A stretch of 11,030 nt of DNA, from positions 1 to 11,030 of the forward strand of contig CAZOYN010000025.1 in the NCBI GenBank assembly GCA_964584135.1, written 5' to 3'. Below are positions 1 through 6,078 of the stretch, one piece after another; the stretch's first letter is position 1, and each line of letters begins with the position of its first letter. Both the position numbers and the translations under genes were made by a program. This DNA comes from CAZOYN01 sp964584135 (lineage in GTDB: Bacteria; Patescibacteriota; Saccharimonadia; Saccharimonadales; UBA4665). The notes below the pieces were generated by a model, which ran no database searches, was not told the origin of the DNA, and saw only the letters and a program-made list of their open reading frames with translations.

Positions 1-839
1 TCGGTATCGCGGTGGATTTCCATAGACCGCAGGCCTTGCATAATAGTTTGCAGCCTGGCCGAAAGCGTACTGGGGCCGACGATGGTTACTTTCTTCTCTG
101 AGGCGTACTGGATAAGGTTGCGGCCGCTGACGCCACCCAGGCCTACTTTGTTAGCCAGTAGGTCGTAATAAATCGCTTCCGAGGGGATAAACATGAGTGC
201 CTGGTCTAGTGTGCCCTTGCCGGGCAGAATGTATTTGGCGGTCTCATCAATGCGGTTTTTAATGTCGGTTTTAAATAGTTTTTCCAGGGGCTCGCGGGCA
301 GCTTCTTTAGCGTCAATCAGCCGGTTGTAATTCTCTAGCGAGAATTTGCTATCTATGGGCAAGGTTTTGTCATCGAGTTTAATCACGGCGTCCACGATCA
401 TGCCCTCAGCTAGCTTGTATTGCAGCTCGTAAGCACCCGGCGGCAAGGTATTTTTAAGGATTTGTTCTAGATAAAATTCGCCAATCACGCCACGTTGTTT
501 GGGGTTTTGTAAGACGTTTTGCAGGGTTTTAAGCTCAGAGGCGATGTCGCCGACGTTTTTATTGGTGCGGTCCAGCTCCGTCAGCTTTTGGGTAACGTCA
601 GCAATGATCTTACTACTGGCCGCGAACTGGGCGGCCATCTGTTTATTGCTGGTCCCCAGTTGCTCAGTTAATTGTTTTTGGAGACCGTCTTTTAGCTCAG
701 TAACATTTTTACTCAGCTCCGTCATGTCAGCTTTTAAGAGCAAGGCGCTACCCGAATCGGGCTTAATCTGGTTCTGGCGCAGCACCAAAGCCAGCAGTCC
801 GAGTACCAAGACCCCCAAAACAATAACGGCGATAATCAT
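1..839 (-). CDS. rmuC: DNA recombination protein RmuC, 3'-truncated by window edge
   Basis: The reading frame runs from an ATG at 837-839 to the window edge without a stop and gives 279 residues; the C-terminal part lies outside. Residues 2-21 form one hydrophobic N-terminal membrane anchor. Residues about 35-112 look like a coiled coil, as in other RmuC proteins. The RmuC domain begins near residue 114 with a KQRGVIGE-x-YLEQIL stretch. It continues with a PD-(D/E)XK-like core: VDAVIKL (D150) followed by LPIDSKF (D163, K165), and then the typical MFIPSEAIYYDLL block (216-228). RmuC proteins are linked genetically to limiting DNA inversions and recombination, and the fold suggests a nuclease. 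The biochemical activity here is inferred from the family. The gene is divergent from capA and appears to share a palindromic -10 with it. With only 6 nt between the -10 and the ATG, its mRNA would be leaderless. Confidence 0.93.
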   Translation of the reverse strand, partial: MIIAVIVLGVLVLGLLALVLRQNQIKPDSGSALLLKADMTELSKNVTELKDGLQKQLTEQLGTSNKQMAAQFAASSKIIADVTQKLTELDRTNKNVGDIASELKTLQNVLQNPKQRGVIGEFYLEQILKNTLPPGAYELQYKLAEGMIVDAVIKLDDKTLPIDSKFSLENYNRLIDAKEAAREPLEKLFKTDIKNRIDETAKYILPGKGTLDQALMFIPSEAIYYDLLANKVGLGGVSGRNLIQYASEKKVTIVGPSTLSARLQTIMQGLRSMEIHRDT

Positions 840-845
840 ATGTCT

Positions 846-853
846 ATTATAAT
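846..853. promoter_or_regulatory. Palindromic -10 serving both rmuC (-) and capA (+)
   Basis: The 8-bp palindrome ATTATAAT gives TATAAT on the plus strand (848-853) and TATAAT on the minus strand (complement of 846-851). Each hexamer ends exactly 6 nt before the ATG of its gene (capA at 860, rmuC at 839). Transcription would therefore start at or next to both start codons. On the minus side a TTGTTG at 868-873 lies 16 bp upstream and could be the -35. No good -35 is seen for capA. Position and sequence are seen directly; promoter function is inferred. Confidence 0.6.
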
Positions 854-859
854 GGCTAC

Positions 860-2062
860 ATGCTACGCAACAAATGGTATTGGTTCGGGCTGGTACTTTT
901 ATTAGGTTCTGCGAGTGCTACCAGCTATTGGCTAACCCGCCCGCCGGTCATCGAGCCACCAGCCAAACAGCACATCACCAAGCGTAAACCCGTAGCCGAT
1001 GACCACACCATCCGACTGATGGCCACCGGCGACTGGATTGCCCACGATTCGGTCAACTCGGCCGCCCTGCAAACTGACGGTAGCTACAACTACTTACCGT
1101 TGGTCAGTGATTTTTCACCTATTTTTACCAAGTCCGACATCCGTTTTTGTAACGATCCGATTTTGAACGGTGGCACCAGTCTGGGCATCCACGGCTACCC
1201 CAAATTTAACTCACCGACGGAGTTCGTAACGGATATGGGTAAGCTGGGCTGCAACCTGGTCAACACTGCTTCCAACCATAGTTTTGATTTTACTCAGGCC
1301 AACATCGATAATTCCGTGGCCGCCTGGGCGGCGGTGCCCAATATGCTGGCTGTGGCCGGAGAAAACAGCAACCAGGCCGACCACGACGCTGTGCACTACT
1401 TTACGCTGAAAGGTGTTAAATTCGCCTTCCTGGCCTATACAACTTACACCAATAATGACGCGCCGGCCCAGAATAGCTACGGCGTCAATGTTTTTAGTAC
1501 CAACTTCGCGGCCACTCAAATTACGGCCGCCAAAGCCGCCGGCGCCCAAGTTATTATTGCCAGCATGCGTTGGGGCACCGAGTACACCACCACTGTTAAC
1601 GCCCAGCAAGCAGCCGATGCCCAATTCCTGGCCAACCAAGGCGTGGCGCTGATACTCGGCCATGGTTCGCACGAACTTGAGCCGGTGGCTGAGTTAACCG
1701 GTACCAGCGGCAACAAAACGCTTGTTTGGTATTCTTTGGGCAACTTTTTAAACACCCAGGAGCCACCAGAAACATTGTTTAATGGCTTGGCCTTTATGGA
1801 TTTTGATGCCAAGACCTTTCAAATTACTAATCTGCGCTACTTGCCGATTTACATGCACTATGAATGGACGGCCGCCCAAGCCGCCGCCGACCAAATCAGC
1901 ACCCGCAACCACCTGCATTTATATCTGTTGGAGAACGCCACTCAGGCTATGCTGGACGCCCAGCAATTGCACACCACTATTGCCGCCCAACAGCAACGTC
2001 TGGAAAGCACGCTTAATGCCCGCGGGCTGCAGATTCCGCTAATTAACTCGAACCAGCTCTAA
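860..2062 (+). CDS. CapA family (PGA_cap) membrane-anchored protein
   Basis: This 400-residue protein has an N-terminal membrane anchor (about residues 7-25), so the rest probably lies outside the membrane. The region from about 51 to 335 matches the CapA/poly-gamma-glutamate capsule family, which has a calcineurin-like metallophosphatase fold. Visible landmarks are MATGDW (G57-D58), SNHSFDF (N139-H140), RWGTEY (237-242), LILGHGSHELEP (264-275) and WYSLGNF (290-296). Two usual metal-site elements are altered: the N-x-E motif reads N98-D99-P100, and the histidine of HWGxEY is arginine (R237). The last 65 residues are Ala/Gln-rich and probably helical. Family members act in capsule or cell-surface polymer synthesis; nothing here shows a capsule cluster, so the substrate is unknown. 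The ATG lies 6 nt after a TATAAT with no Shine-Dalgarno site. The stop overlaps the stop of the convergent peptidase gene. Confidence 0.85.
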   Translation: MLRNKWYWFGLVLLLGSASATSYWLTRPPVIEPPAKQHITKRKPVADDHTIRLMATGDWIAHDSVNSAALQTDGSYNYLPLVSDFSPIFTKSDIRFCNDPILNGGTSLGIHGYPKFNSPTEFVTDMGKLGCNLVNTASNHSFDFTQANIDNSVAAWAAVPNMLAVAGENSNQADHDAVHYFTLKGVKFAFLAYTTYTNNDAPAQNSYGVNVFSTNFAATQITAAKAAGAQVIIASMRWGTEYTTTVNAQQAADAQFLANQGVALILGHGSHELEPVAELTGTSGNKTLVWYSLGNFLNTQEPPETLFNGLAFMDFDAKTFQITNLRYLPIYMHYEWTAAQAAADQISTRNHLHLYLLENATQAMLDAQQLHTTIAAQQQRLESTLNARGLQIPLINSNQL

Positions 2063-2823
2063 GCTTTGTAGCTAGTCCCGCCACTCACGTTAAAGAACTG
2101 CTCAAGGGTGGTTACGCCAGTATCATGCAATTCTTTGGCTAATTCGGTGCCGATGTAACGGATGTGCCAGGCTTCCGGTTCGTAGCCAGTCACACTCTGG
2201 TTACCCGGGGTGTAACGGATAATAAAACCATATAAATAAGCATTGGCCGCCAGCCACTGACCCTCTGGTGTGTCGCCAAAACAATTATCCAGCTCACAGT
2301 GCCGGCTGGCAGATTCAATATCGGCCGCGAAGCCAGTTTGGTGTTCGCTATAACCCGGCCGGGCGCTCTGCTGGTCGGCAGCCGCCTGGCCCATGGACTT
2401 GACGTAGCCGTTGTATAAATTGACCTGGTAGGAGTACGAGCGGTAGCCGCTGGATAGCATTAAACTCAAGCCCTGCGCCTTGGCGGCCGCAAACATCGTC
2501 TCCAACGCCCGGGCAGTAGCCGCCCGTAGCTGCATCGTCTCGTTACCAGGCACGCGCAGCGGCACATTTGGCACTGTTAAGTCGTTTGGAGCGTAATCTT
2601 TAGGCTGGAGCGGGTTTTGCTTGTTGACTACCACCCAAATGCTGGCCGGATCGGTCAGCGAGTATTGCTGCTTGTTAAAGCCGGTCACTGGCGGGATTTG
2701 AGTGGTTTTAGCCGTGTTTGTAGTAAGCTTTGGCTTGGCAGGATGCTTACCAAAAGCCACATAACCACTGCCAGCCAGCGTCGCGACGATCACGAGTGCC
2801 AGTAAAAGCTTATATTTAGACAA
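2059..2823 (-). CDS. D-alanyl-D-alanine carboxypeptidase, VanY/M15B family
   Basis: The product is 254 residues long with an N-terminal anchor or signal peptide (about residues 4-24), followed by a Thr/Pro/Lys-rich linker. The peptidase M15B domain covers about 95-245. Its zinc site is complete: H161 and D168 in SEHQTGFAADIE, and H220 in EAWHIRYIG, with E217 as the likely catalytic acid. The YRSY block (127-130) is also typical. Such enzymes trim the terminal D-Ala from peptidoglycan stem peptides at the cell surface. The start is a TTG inside the last codons of the ZIP gene (8-nt overlap), which suggests translational coupling. It is preferred because no ATG occurs in frame before residue 97 and the anchor begins right after it. 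It is the last gene of the apparent unit beginning with the His/Cys-rich protein, and its stop overlaps that of capA. VanY-type resistance is not implied, since no vancomycin cluster is present. Confidence 0.9.
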   Translation of the reverse strand: MSKYKLLLALVIVATLAGSGYVAFGKHPAKPKLTTNTAKTTQIPPVTGFNKQQYSLTDPASIWVVVNKQNPLQPKDYAPNDLTVPNVPLRVPGNETMQLRAATARALETMFAAAKAQGLSLMLSSGYRSYSYQVNLYNGYVKSMGQAAADQQSARPGYSEHQTGFAADIESASRHCELDNCFGDTPEGQWLAANAYLYGFIIRYTPGNQSVTGYEPEAWHIRYIGTELAKELHDTGVTTLEQFFNVSGGTSYKA

Positions 2824-3541
2824 AGCGGGTTACCACAAACATAAATATAACACCCAATATGGTTAAGCCAATAGTTGGGTATGATGAATGTTGGCTGTGG
2901 GCTTCAGGCAGGATTTCGCTGGCGCCAATGTACAGCAAAAAACCGGCAAAAAAGCCCAGGTACAAAATCAGGCCACTGCCGGAAATCGAAAATAACAGCG
3001 TGCTGAGCACTCCAAGCACTGGCGCGACGGCATCGAGTAGCAATAGCATGAAAGCTTTGCGGGACTGGTTTTTATTAAGCAGCATGAGATTAACGGTGTT
3101 GAGGCCGTCGGTAAAGTCGTGGGCGATCACGGCAATCGCCACGGTGATGCCCACCGCTGTGCCAGCTTGGAAGCCCAGGCCAATGCCCACGCCGTCCAGA
3201 AAACTGTGCCCGCTGAGTGCCAGGGCCGAGGCCACGCCCACGTGCGGATGATGATGGACCTCGTATTCTTCTTCCTGAGTGTGGTGGATGAGAATGCTTT
3301 TTTCAATAATATGGAATAATAGGAAGCCGCAAACCAAAGCCAGCATAGCGCCGGTAGCCGTACGGTGCTGCGCATTAACTAACCTAAAAATCTCTGGCAA
3401 CAGGTCGAAAGCCACCACGCCGAGAATTACGCCGGCGGTATAGCCAAGAAACCGGTGCAAGCGGTCTTTATGCTTCAGGGCGGTGAGGCCGCCAAGTAGG
3501 GTTGAGCAGAAGGTTGCGAGGGAAAGTAGGATAGGTGCCAT
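2816..3541 (-). CDS. ZIP family divalent metal transporter
   Basis: This 241-residue multi-pass membrane protein has the ZIP layout: three N-terminal hydrophobic segments, a His-rich cytoplasmic loop, then further transmembrane segments. The loop (about residues 86-100) carries H86, H87 and the cluster HHHPH (96-100). The metal-binding helices are visible as HSFLDGVGIG (H112, D116) and HDFTDGL (H141, D142, D145), where many relatives have HNxxDG and HExPEG. SEILPEAH (208-215) is another typical block. ZIP proteins move zinc, iron or manganese into the cytoplasm. Zinc is a reasonable guess here, supported by the nearby Fur-family regulator and His/Cys-rich protein, but the metal cannot be fixed from sequence. 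The ATG lies 18 nt after the stop of the small upstream gene, with no clear Shine-Dalgarno site. The end overlaps the peptidase start by 8 nt. Confidence 0.9.
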   Translation of the reverse strand: MAPILLSLATFCSTLLGGLTALKHKDRLHRFLGYTAGVILGVVAFDLLPEIFRLVNAQHRTATGAMLALVCGFLLFHIIEKSILIHHTQEEEYEVHHHPHVGVASALALSGHSFLDGVGIGLGFQAGTAVGITVAIAVIAHDFTDGLNTVNLMLLNKNQSRKAFMLLLLDAVAPVLGVLSTLLFSISGSGLILYLGFFAGFLLYIGASEILPEAHSQHSSYPTIGLTILGVIFMFVVTRFV

Positions 3542-3559
3542 TGGTTACCAGTTAGTCTA

Positions 3560-3853
3560 TCACGAAGCGGCCAGGAGTTGACCAGCTAACCAGCCTAGCT
3601 GTTTCTTCTTAGTTTTCTTCTTATTTTTTTCAGGTTTTTTTAATTTATCAGGGGTGACAGCAGTGGTTTCTGAGGTTTGTGACAATTGGTCAATGAATCT
3701 TTGTTGCTCCAATGCCAGATTGGAAGCTTGGTGCTCTGGATGGTTACACCGGCCTGTGCAGCACAAGCTGCCTAATTGTTGCGCTAGATGCAGCCTTTGC
3801 TCTTCTTGAAGCTCGTGTGTGACGCAGCAATTGCGCGTGTGTTCATGTGACAT
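3560..3853 (-). CDS. Small His/Cys-rich protein, putative metal binding, function unknown
   Basis: I do not recognise this 97-residue protein. The first 41 residues hold six His (3, 5, 13, 22, 38, 41) and five Cys (9, 10, 31, 32, 36). They group as HEHxxxxCCxxH and CCTGRCNHPEH, which looks like one or two metal sites. The middle (about 42-68) is polar. Residues 70-84 are a Lys-rich basic stretch (KKPEKNKKKTKKK), and the C-terminus is mildly hydrophobic. There is no signal peptide or membrane segment. Reality of the gene is supported by its ATG lying 6 nt after a TATCCT whose TTGCAA -35 sits 17 bp upstream. Its position between a divergent Fur-family gene and a ZIP transporter gene 18 nt downstream adds support. 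A metal chaperone, metal store or sensor is plausible; this is inference. Confidence 0.7.
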   Translation of the reverse strand: MSHEHTRNCCVTHELQEEQRLHLAQQLGSLCCTGRCNHPEHQASNLALEQQRFIDQLSQTSETTAVTPDKLKKPEKNKKKTKKKQLGWLAGQLLAAS

Positions 3854-3859
3854 GCGACA

Positions 3860-3912
3860 AGGATAGCTTTGCCAGCTGATTATTGCAAATCTGTCGCAAT
3901 TTTTGCTATTAT
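3860..3912. promoter_or_regulatory. Divergent promoters of fur (+) and the His/Cys-rich gene (-) with a shared -35 and candidate operator
   Basis: TTGCAA at 3883-3888 is its own reverse complement. To the right it pairs with TATTAT (3907-3912, preceded by TGC as an extended -10) at an 18-bp spacing; the fur ATG follows 6 nt later. To the left it pairs with TATCCT (complement of 3860-3865) at a 17-bp spacing; the small gene's ATG follows 6 nt later. TTGC/GCAA half-sites cluster here: TTGC-N9-GCAA at 3883-3899, GCAA-TTT-TTGC at 3896-3906, and a 9-bp direct repeat ATTATTGCA at 3879-3887 and 3908-3916. Autoregulation by the Fur protein is a natural inference. Confidence 0.6.
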
Positions 3913-3918
3913 TGCAGC

Positions 3919-4344
3919 ATGGATGTTACCACCTTGCAGTTACAGCAGCATTTAAAGACATACCGCTACAGCTTAACCAGGTCGCGGCAGCTGGTTTTTG
4001 GCGCCCTACAAGATAGTGAACCGCAAACTATGGCCGAACTGGTGGCGGCCTGCGGCGACCAGTTAGACCGGGCCACTGTTTATCGTACGGTTGACCTGTT
4101 TGAAAAGCTGGGTATTGTGCAGCGGCTATCAATTGGCTGGAAATATAAGCTCGAATTAACCGATAGTTTTAGCCACCATCATCACCACTTAACCTGTATG
4201 AACTGTGGCCGGGTTATCCCCTTGCCTGAGGATGAAACTTTAGAAAACAGGCTCAATCAATTGGCTAAATTATTGAAGTTTGTGCCGAAGAACCACCAGA
4301 TTGAAGTCCGCGGCCTTTGCCAAGACTGCCAGATGACATCCTAA
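3919..4344 (+). CDS. Fur family metal-responsive transcriptional regulator
   Basis: The product is 141 residues from the ATG at 3919. An in-frame TTG at 3883 would extend it by 12 residues, but that codon is part of the predicted -35, so the ATG is preferred. The N-terminal winged helix includes the recognition region DRATVYRTVDLFEKLGIVQR (50-69). The hinge and dimer domain start with a run of five His (86-90) in SHHHHHLTC, the usual Fur metal site. They continue with two Cys pairs, C93/C96 and C134/C137, the typical structural zinc site. Fur-family proteins bind operators when loaded with Fe, Zn or Mn, or sense peroxide. The neighbouring ZIP and His/Cys-rich genes favour a zinc-type (Zur) role, which is not proven. 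The mRNA is predicted to be leaderless. Confidence 0.92.
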   Translation: MDVTTLQLQQHLKTYRYSLTRSRQLVFGALQDSEPQTMAELVAACGDQLDRATVYRTVDLFEKLGIVQRLSIGWKYKLELTDSFSHHHHHLTCMNCGRVIPLPEDETLENRLNQLAKLLKFVPKNHQIEVRGLCQDCQMTS

Positions 4345-4353
4345 GAACCTAAA

Positions 4354-4379
4354 GACCCGGAACGATATGCGCCCGGGTC
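4354..4379 (-). terminator. Hairpin between convergent fur and AAG genes, probable terminator
   Basis: GACCCGG (4354-4360) and CCGGGTC (4373-4379) form a perfect 7-bp GC-rich stem with a 12-nt loop. Read on the minus strand the stem is followed by a short U-rich stretch (TTTAGGTTCTT), so it best fits termination of the glycosylase transcript. On the plus strand no U tract follows. Termination is inferred. Confidence 0.4.
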
Positions 4380-4382
4380 AGG

Positions 4383-4403
4383 TAGGAAGCCTCACACTTC
4401 CTA
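4383..4403. repeat. Second tandem hairpin in the fur-AAG intergenic region
   Basis: TAGGAAG (4383-4389) and CTTCCTA (4397-4403) form a perfect 7-bp stem with a 7-nt loop, 3 nt from the preceding hairpin. No T tract follows on either strand. It may be part of a bidirectional terminator or a 3' structured element; its role is unknown. Confidence 0.4.
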
Positions 4404-4447
4404 TAATCCAGCTTATGCCTGCACTGGCCGAAAATCAATGATTAATA

Positions 4448-5020
4448 TCACATTTTGGAGACGTAGGGGTTGCCTCGGATATAGAACCGCCAGGGCACAT
4501 CCTGGCCGCGGCTGATGCCAACTCGGGTGGACTGCACAATATCGGTTTGCAACAGGGGTGGTTGAACAATTAATTGCAGCGGCGGTTGGTGCAAATCGTG
4601 GCCGTTCTGGGTTTTATCAATGCCAAAGGCCTGGCAGAGTTTGGCCGGGCCATTGGTGAGTTGCTGACCGCTTAAGCCATGCCGATTTTGGCTCATCGTT
4701 TCCTCGCCTTCCAGCGGTTCCAGCGCCCGTAATAAGACGGCCGCGCCGTGGCCTTCCCGGCCGGTAACGATGTTGCAGCAGTAGTGCATGCCATAGGTAA
4801 AGTAGACGTATAAATGCCCGGGCGGGCCAAACATCACTCGAGTGCGCGGCGTTTGGCCGCGGTAGCTGTGGCTGGCCACGTCATCTTGCGCATAGGCCTC
4901 GGTCTCAACAATTTTGGCGGCCATTGTCTGGCCTTCGAGCTCACGAATCAAATAGCAGCCAAGCAAGCGCGGCGCGACTTCTTCGGCCGGCGCCAGCAAG
5001 ATTTGGGTGAGTTCGTCCAT
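4448..5020 (-). CDS. DNA-3-methyladenine glycosylase (AAG/MPG family)
   Basis: This 190-residue protein is close to the usual length for bacterial AAG/MPG family enzymes, which excise alkylated and deaminated purines as the first step of base excision repair in the cytoplasm. Conserved blocks in order are IVETEAY (37-43), DVASHSYRGQTPRTRVMFG (47-65), GHLYVYFTYGMHYCCN (68-83) and VLLRALEPLEG (95-105). LTNGPAKLCQAFGI (121-134) follows. By comparison with human AAG, E41 matches the catalytic glutamate, Y43 and H51 match the lesion-stacking Tyr and His, and Y72 lies in the third pocket block. No AlkA-type helix-hairpin-helix is present. The ATG is 6 nt after a TACAAT on the minus strand, so the mRNA is probably leaderless. 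It is divergent from the CNNM gene with only 30 bp between start codons. Two hairpins follow its stop. Confidence 0.93.
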   Translation of the reverse strand: MDELTQILLAPAEEVAPRLLGCYLIRELEGQTMAAKIVETEAYAQDDVASHSYRGQTPRTRVMFGPPGHLYVYFTYGMHYCCNIVTGREGHGAAVLLRALEPLEGEETMSQNRHGLSGQQLTNGPAKLCQAFGIDKTQNGHDLHQPPLQLIVQPPLLQTDIVQSTRVGISRGQDVPWRFYIRGNPYVSKM

Positions 5021-5025
5021 GCCCC

Positions 5026-5042
5026 CATTGTACTGCTACAAT
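5026..5042. promoter_or_regulatory. Compact divergent -10 elements of AAG (-) and CNNM (+) genes
   Basis: The 30-bp spacer holds TACAAT on the minus strand (complement of 5026-5031), which ends 6 nt before the glycosylase ATG. It also holds TACAAT on the plus strand (5037-5042), preceded by TGC as an extended -10 and ending 8 nt before the CNNM ATG. No convincing -35 is seen for either, and neither gene has a Shine-Dalgarno site. The -35 regions would fall inside the opposite coding sequence. Confidence 0.55.
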
Positions 5043-5050
5043 AGGTGTGA

Positions 5051-6043
5051 ATGGGAACCTCTAGTGCTTTAATTGTCGTTGAAGTTACGTTGCTGGTGCT
5101 GGGTTCGGCCGTCTGCTCTGGTTTGAACATTGCCGTCATGTCACTGGACCTGGCCGACCTGAAGCGGAAGGCCAAACTGGGTGACAAGCGCGCCAAAAGC
5201 ATCTTGCCGCTGCGGCGCAATGCGCACTTAACACTGGCCAGCATTTTACTAACCAACATTGCCGTAGTTTCGGCCACCTCGCTGGTGCTCGACCAACGCT
5301 TTAACGGCTGGGTGGCTGGCTTGTTGAGCACCCTGCTGATTGTGGTCTTCGGCGAAGTCTTGCCCCAAGCCCTGTTTTCGCGCAACGCCCTACTTTGGTC
5401 AGCCCGTTTTGCCTGGTTGTTAAAAGTGATGCTGGTCATCACCTATCTGGTGAGCAAACCGCTGCAACTGTTGCTCGACCAACTGTTTCCGCACCAGATT
5501 GCCCGCCTGGCCAGCCGTGACGAGTTGGGTTTATTAATTAGCGAGCACTTAACAAACGATACTAGTGAACTCGACGATGATGAGGTGGAGATCATGCGCG
5601 GCGCCCTCAGCCTCAGCGAAAAACGGGTCCGCGACATTATGACCAACATCCGGCATACCTACTGGCTCACGCCGGATGCCAAGCTGGATGATGCCAAGAT
5701 TGACGAAATCAAGGCCAAGGGCTATAGCCGGATTCCAGTCTTTAATCCGGAGTTAACCACCTGCCTGGGGGTGCTGCTGATGAAAGAGCTGGTTGATATT
5801 GATTTTGATGACCACATTATCCGCGTCAGCGATTTGCCGCTGCATGCCGCGCGCATGGTCGGCACTATGACCGCCCTGGACACCATGTTCCGCAAGTTTA
5901 TCGGCAGCGGCACCCATTTAATGCCCGTGGAGCGTGACGACGAAATTGTTGGCATTGTAACTATCGAGGATTTAATCGAAGAGATCGTCGGCCACGAAAT
6001 CGAGGACGAAACCGACCGCCAAAAAGCCCGGGCTAACGCCTAA
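5051..6043 (+). CDS. CNNM/CorC-type membrane protein with DUF21 and CBS pair
   Basis: The product is 330 residues. Residues 5-145 form the CNNM (DUF21) transmembrane domain with hydrophobic segments at about 6-26, 60-80, 88-108 and 120-142. It carries the motif SGLNIAVMSLDLADL (23-37) and FGEVLPQALFSR (100-111), which resemble animal and fungal CNNM signatures. A short acidic linker (LDDDEVEIMRGALSLSEKRVRDIM, split as 174-185 and 186-197) leads to a CBS pair: RIPVFN with LGVLLMKELV (227-248), then IVGIVTIEDLIEEIVG (299-314). The C-terminal CorC_HlyC domain of many relatives is missing; the protein ends 16 residues after the second CBS. Family members are implicated in magnesium transport or tolerance, with the CBS pair binding Mg-ATP. 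That role here is by family only. The ATG is 8 nt after an extended -10. Confidence 0.9.
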   Translation: MGTSSALIVVEVTLLVLGSAVCSGLNIAVMSLDLADLKRKAKLGDKRAKSILPLRRNAHLTLASILLTNIAVVSATSLVLDQRFNGWVAGLLSTLLIVVFGEVLPQALFSRNALLWSARFAWLLKVMLVITYLVSKPLQLLLDQLFPHQIARLASRDELGLLISEHLTNDTSELDDDEVEIMRGALSLSEKRVRDIMTNIRHTYWLTPDAKLDDAKIDEIKAKGYSRIPVFNPELTTCLGVLLMKELVDIDFDDHIIRVSDLPLHAARMVGTMTALDTMFRKFIGSGTHLMPVERDDEIVGIVTIEDLIEEIVGHEIEDETDRQKARANA

Positions 6044-6066
6044 GCCAGATGGGTCCGGCTATATCG

Positions 6067-6072
6067 TATACT
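6067..6072 (+). promoter_or_regulatory. -10 element of rarA
   Basis: TATACT ends 6 nt before the rarA ATG, within the 35-bp gap after the CNNM stop. No clear -35 or Shine-Dalgarno site is seen. The spacing is the same as at four other promoters here and predicts a leaderless rarA mRNA, though read-through from the CNNM gene is also possible. Confidence 0.5.
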
Positions 6073-6078
6073 TAGGTT

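Noticed and set aside
499..852. Plus-strand ORF of 117 codons at the window start
   Set aside because: It is antisense to rmuC, whose minus-strand frame carries clear RmuC motifs. Its Ser/Leu-rich product is typical of a shadow frame.
3883..3918. TTG at 3883 as the start of the Fur protein
   Set aside because: It lies in the predicted -35 hexamer, upstream of the expected transcription start, and adds residues not typical of Fur N-termini. The ATG at 3919 fits the 6-nt spacing rule.
4354..4403. Signal recognition particle RNA or another known RNA in the fur-AAG gap
   Set aside because: A GTCAGG...GGAAG stretch recalls SRP RNA domain IV, but the GGAA tetraloop context and flanking helices are absent, and the gap is too short for a complete match.
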